25,135 bases of DNA from Gonium pectorale (taxonomy: Eukaryota > Chlorophyta > Chlorophyceae > Chlamydomonadales > Volvocaceae). Positions within the stretch are counted from its first letter, which is position 1. The number at the start of each line of letters is the position of its first letter. Below the pieces are notes generated by a model. It ran no database searches and was not told the origin of the DNA. It saw only the letters and a program-made list of their open reading frames with translations. Position numbers and translations under genes: made by a program. The DNA is taken from contig LSYV01000013.1 in the NCBI GenBank assembly GCA_001584585.1, positions 2,029,470 through 2,054,604 of the forward strand. The letters are read 5' to 3'. Below are positions 21,201 through 25,135 of the stretch, piece by piece.

Positions 21201-24091
21201 AATTGGTGGGGGAGGGCAGGGACGAGGGTAGCTCCCTGATGCAATTTTGTCGAGCCTTTACTTTGGTGCAAGCCTTGAAATTCAGTGCCCACCGTGTGTA
21301 TCGTTGGGGTCCTCCGGGTACCAGTGACGCGCCAGGCGGCCTAGCACCTTGACCTCGCCCTCGCCCTGCGGCGGCATGAAGGAACCCCGCATGGGGTCGA
21401 GCGTACGGTCCGTGGCGCCGCACCGAAGACCTAAGCAAACATCAAGACACAATACCCAAAATGCAGCGAGCGCAGAATTCATCGGGCAGGGCGGCGAGTC
21501 GCCGACTCGCGGGTCATTAGGTCGTCCTAGACAGAGGTGGACAGCGTCCGGGCAAACCAGACAGCGAGAAGGAGCAATGCACATGTGCAATCGAAGTTTG
21601 ATTCATTGCGGCCTTACATGCACAGCGCTACATTTTGCGCGTCGCCACAAGGGCGAAAGGTCGGCACGACCGCCGAATCAAATCTGCCACCGTACCTTTA
21701 CGGTTCCGTCCGACAGCTCAAACACCACGTCGCGGAAGCGCTTGCTCGCCATCTGTATCCGAAGCGACGAAGCGGAGTTGAGCTTTTATGGAAATGAAGC
21801 CATGAAGCATTAGGACGACGGATGCCGCACGCGGAATGTTACAGTGCGGGGCAATCCACTGGCGCTAACCTGGCACGCACAAGACTATCAGGTGCCGCCC
21901 CAGCCCCCTTCCGCCCGCATAGCCTGCCGTCACCACGCATGGTCTGCACCCTCCTGACGCCTCCACGCGCCGGTCGGCCCCCTTAGCTCCAAACCCGGGA
22001 AGCCATGGCACGACCCAAGTACCCCAACCCCCTCACAGGACCACGCGCCGTTCGATTCCCTTACCCAGGCAGTAGGCACTCGCCGTGACGTAGGTTTCTG
22101 CCGTCGTGCCAAGTGCCAAACGCTCGCCAACTGATCACGTTCCACTTGCGCGACGCCGGCGCAGTGGCATGCCTTCCCAAAGGTCGCAGGTCCTGCCATC
22201 CCCCATGAAGGATCCGTTGGCCCCCAACGCACCTTGGTGCAGCAGTAGTACGTGAGCGAGTGCGTGAGGTCCAGCATGAAGGTGGTGCCCGGGGTGATGG
22301 CCACACCCGTCAGCGTCTCGCCCTCGTCCACGGAACGACCCGTCTTCTGCGTTGGGCGTTGGGCGTGGCCGGTGGCGGGTATGGAGCCAGGAGGACGCTG
22401 AGCACGGGCTTAGAAGCAGTGCAACACGCGACGGAGGCAGTGTGCGATTGTGAAAGGCCATCCGGCTGGGACGGGGGTGTGGCTGTGCCGCGCCGGCGCC
22501 ATGGCCCCGATAGACACCCCTCCGCCAATTCTCGATTGGAGGCTCGGGTCTCGGCGAGAGTGGATGCCCCCGCATCCTACTCATGTGCCCGTCCGCTTGG
22601 GTACGTAAACTATCAATCAATCAGACGCTCCCCCAGGCGCCGATGCACGCGCAGCTCCTCCTTCAGCGGGTCCCAACGCACGTGCTGTCACCTCCATTGA
22701 CATTCGCCGGAGCGTGAGGCGAAGCCGGCCAGGCTCTGGTCCGCCGCCCAAGATACAACAGTCTAATCGTACAAGCGCTAAACCGATCCGCTGTGCGACC
22801 GGGTGGCACGCAGAGGCACGTAGCTTTCCTCGGCTACCGTACCAGGGGGACCCTCGCATCCCTCGCCCCTTTGCCGCCGTCTCGAGCGCTTGCACAGCAG
22901 CCGACACCGGTGGCCATACCCACGAGCACGCAGCGCCAGGCGGCTCGCCCCGAGAGAGCAGCCCCACGAGCACGCAGCGCCAGTCGGCTCGCCCTGGGAG
23001 AGCAGCCCTAAGAGCACGCGGCTCGCCCCAGGAGAGCAGCCCCACGAGCACGCAGCGCCATGTGGCTCGCCCCGGGACAGCAGCCATAGGAGCACGCAGC
23101 GCCAGGCGGCTCGCCCCGGGAGAGCAGCCCTGGGAGCACGCAGCGCTAGGCGGCTCGCCCCGGTAGAGCAGCCCCACGAGGACGCAGCGCCAGGCGGCTC
23201 GCCCCGGGAGAGCAGCCCTAGGGGCACGCAGCGCCGCCCCGGTAGAGCAGCCCACGAGCACGCAGCGCCAGGCGGCTCGCCCCGGGAGAGCAGCCCTAGG
23301 AGCACGCAGCGCTAGGCGGCTCGCCCCGGGAGAGCAGCTCGAGGCGCACGCAGCGCCAGGCGGCTCGCCCCGGGAAAGCAGCCCCACGAGCACGCAGCGC
23401 CAGGCGGCTCGCCCCGTGGCAACCGGGCGAAGCCATGCCGCCCCACGTTACCTTTCGCCGGTCGCGCTGCGTGAGCAGCTTGGCGAGCGGCGCGGGCCCG
23501 TCCACCGCAATCATGACGCTCTTGGTGGGGCCGGTGACGTCCAGGATGGAGTGGAGCCGCTTGTGCAACAGCTTGTGGAAGTGGTTATGGTTCCGCGCTG
23601 CGGTTGTTGGGGGCCGTTACGGGTTATAGGCAAGGGGCGCTTCGGGGGCTCTGGGAAGCGACACCCAGGTTCACAGCCTATTGGCAAGGCGGGCCGGGTA
23701 CCAAGTTGGCCCCACGGCATGGTCGGAAGCGCATGGGGCGACCACACCTGCCTAACGTGCCCAGCACAGCCTGCACAGCCAACCCTCATGCAACGTGGAT
23801 CCCAAACGAAAGTTCGACACAGAACCGTTTGCAAGAGAAGGGTAGCAGCGCCCTCGACCCGCGTGAGTGGCCGGGTCTCCACGCCCCGAGCTTACACCCG
23901 TTGCATTGCTCCTGGCACCCCCAGACACCCCCAATCCCCAAAAGCACCCACCCCGGCCCACCTCGGCGCATGACCGTGTGCAGCACGGAGTTCAGATCGA
24001 TGTACAGATGGTCCACGCGGACCCTACCCAGAGGCACGTAGGCCTTAGCATACTTCTCCGAGAACCAGACGTTGAAACCCGGGATTCCCAT
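15288..24091 (-). CDS. XRN-family 5'-3' exoribonuclease with coiled coil and AT-hook tail
   Basis: Sixteen minus-strand exons join in frame (1170 aa): 24091-23962, 23597-23452, 22684-22649, 22346-22233, 21752-21696, 21365-21293, 21056-21004, 20658-20527, 20262-20154, 19818-19624, 19210-19102, 18848-18449, 18150-18013, 17705-17600, 17246-17186, 16941-15288. The protein starts MGIPGFNVWF, the family N-terminus. All seven XRN metal-binding acids are present: D32 (LYIDLNS), D76 (AVDGPAP), E163/E165 (GEGEVK), D191/D193 (GDDADLI) and D272 (GNDYLP). The basic 5'-phosphate pocket K83/Q87/R90/R91 is also present. CVWLLQMYLTGECPDY (about 368-383) matches the family's YV-GLQWVL-YYY-G segment. The second conserved region is short. 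Residues about 508-615 look coiled-coil. The tail (620-1170) is Ala/Pro/Gln-rich, with KRRR near 850 and AT-hooks GRGRKPRG and GRGRPKGSK near 909 and 951. It degrades 5'-monophosphate RNA, probably in the nucleus. Exon 3 is the least certain. Confidence 0.82.
22919..23416. repeat. 44-bp minisatellite, about 12 copies
   Basis: About twelve head-to-tail copies of a 44-bp unit (CACGAGCACGCAGCGCCAGG followed by CGGCTCGCCCCGGGAGAGCAGC). Two copies carry short deletions of about 9 bases, and the rest vary at a few sites, mainly CCACGA versus CTAGGA at the unit junction. The array lies inside intron 2 of the XRN gene and fills about two thirds of it. Because 44 is not a multiple of three, each reading frame cycles through the unit, and the long open frames here are artefacts. 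Confidence 0.92.
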
Positions 24092-24768
24092 GTTGCCCAC
24101 CCGGCGTGCGCAGCAACGGACGGGCTAACAGCAGAACATGAGCAACTGCAGCTACAGACCAAAGGAAGGCTAAACTGGCACAGTTTCCGCGCGCCCCGCA
24201 AACTAGGGCGATTCAAGAAACTGACGTGGCTCGATACAGCAGCTGAGGTTTATTTATTATCCGGTCTACTGGGCGTAAAGGTCTCGTGGGCCGACAAACT
24301 CAACTGCCGTGAATGGCCTGCCCTGATCCCCCGAGCCTTCCGGCTCTATCATTCTACACGGATCTCGCATACCACTGGACCGATCGCCACTTTAACGTTA
24401 TCCCAAAGCTAGTCTCTGCACCTCGAGCAGAAGGCCCGAAAGGTGCGCCCTCGCCTCTTAGCAGCACCGGTCCTATGTCGACACCCTGTGATCATTTGCT
24501 TGGCTACTTTTCGGTTTCTGCCTTGCACTCTCGGGGAAACGCCGAGTAACTCCCGCGACCTCTCGGTTCTCGTCGTCAGTGTGGCCTCCGGTGCATCAGG
24601 GGTGCTTGTGAAGACAGGCATTGCTTTATGCACGCTTGGCTGGCTCACCTGCTACGTCATGCCACAACCATGCGATCGGAACGACGTCTCGACTTTGTCC
24701 GCCCTCCCGACAGGAAGAAACCCTTCCCTCAACACTGATTAGGTTTGTTTGTGGACGCTAGTCGAGAC
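24092..24768. promoter_or_regulatory. Divergent intergenic region (XRN / zinc-finger gene)
   Basis: These 677 bases separate two start codons on opposite strands, so they should contain both promoters and both 5' UTRs. They are less GC-rich than the neighbouring genes, with an AT-rich patch (TTTATTTATTAT) near 24249-24260. No coding exon was found. The start contexts (AACATGGGA for XRN, GACATGGCG for the zinc-finger gene) fit the algal preference for A/C before ATG and GC after it. Confidence 0.5.
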
Positions 24769-25135
24769 ATGGCGACGAACCTGTGTGCGGAGTGCGGCAC
24801 GCGTTTCGAGCGGGCCGAGTACAAGGCGCACATGGAGCAAGTCCATGGCGTTTCCGTCCAGAACGACAGCGATAACGAGGCGCATCAGGCGCCTGAGGGC
24901 ACTGAGGCCACTGGTGGCGAGGCGCCGCGCCCGCAGCGCCAGCGCCAGCGCCGCGGCGGTGCTGCTCCCGAGGGAGGCGCGGATGGTGCCCCTGCTGCCG
25001 ATGGCGAGGCGGCTGAGGGCGCCGAGGCTGGGGACGCGCCTGCCCGTGCGCCGCGGCAGCGCCGCCGGGGACGGGGTGCGGATGGGGAGGCCGGCGCGGA
25101 GGCGCCTGCGGGCGATTTTGCCTGCACCGAGTGCG
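24769..25135 (+). CDS. C2H2-type zinc-finger protein with Gln/Arg-rich linkers (5' part)
   Basis: An open frame runs from ATG at 24769 to the window edge (122 codons, no stop). Residues 6-26 form a zinc finger, CAEC then x11-H-x4-H (CAECGTRFERAEYKAHMEQV, then H). A linker follows of Gly/Ala/Glu/Asp-rich sequence interrupted by two basic patches, PRPQRQRQRRGG and PRQRRRGRG. The frame ends in FACTEC at the window edge, the apparent start of a second finger, so the protein may alternate fingers with acidic linkers and RGG-like patches. Such features suggest RNA or DNA binding. I do not recognise the specific family. The start fits the algal consensus (GACATGGCG). The 3' part lies outside the window. 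Confidence 0.75.
   Translation, partial: MATNLCAECGTRFERAEYKAHMEQVHGVSVQNDSDNEAHQAPEGTEATGGEAPRPQRQRQRRGGAAPEGGADGAPAADGEAAEGAEAGDAPARAPRQRRRGRGADGEAGAEAPAGDFACTEC

Noticed and set aside
22617..23393. 258-codon minus-strand frame of Arg/Gly/Ala-rich repeats
   Set aside because: It is the 44-bp minisatellite translated. Other frames are open as well, and the array lies between two well-supported XRN exons.

Overview
The window looks like nuclear DNA of a volvocine green alga (Chlamydomonas/Gonium/Tetrabaena/Volvox relatives). It is GC-rich, its genes have many short exons with GTGAGT- or GTGCGT-like donors and pyrimidine-AG acceptors, one protein has Pro/Ser-rich linkers like those of algal extracellular proteins, and low-complexity repeats are common. 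A run of 864 N (10092-10955) marks it as a draft scaffold. Exon models were made by eye from splice signals, reading phase and protein family patterns. Boundaries may be off by a base or two.

Layout: (1) 1-4476 holds no gene I can recognise. It carries dispersed and inverted repeats and one duplicated piece of the neighbouring gene. (2) 4477-13792, minus strand, is a 12-exon gene for a secreted Cys/Met-rich protein of about 852 aa. Six copies of C-x2-M-x2-M-x2-C-x5/6-C, the Cys-Met motif described for Chlamydomonas CTR copper transporters, sit in three tandem three-exon cassettes. No transmembrane CTR domain is visible, so it resembles the soluble CTR3 type more than a transporter. (3) 13793-15287 is intergenic: the CTR-like gene's upstream region plus the 3' UTR of the next gene. 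(4) 15288-24091, minus strand, is a 16-exon gene for an XRN-family 5'-3' exoribonuclease of about 1170 aa. All seven catalytic acidic residues are present, followed by a coiled coil and a long low-complexity tail with two AT-hooks. Intron 2 contains a 44-bp minisatellite. (5) 24092-24768 is a divergent intergenic region. (6) 24769 to the window end, plus strand, is the start of a zinc-finger gene with acidic, Gln/Arg-rich linkers.

The genes do not form one pathway. The copper-related gene and the nuclease lie in tandem on the minus strand, and the nuclease is divergent from the zinc-finger gene. The most unusual items are the cassette-amplified Cys-Met protein without a membrane domain, the XRN plus AT-hook architecture, and a GTAC-bearing minisatellite in an intron of the copper-related gene.
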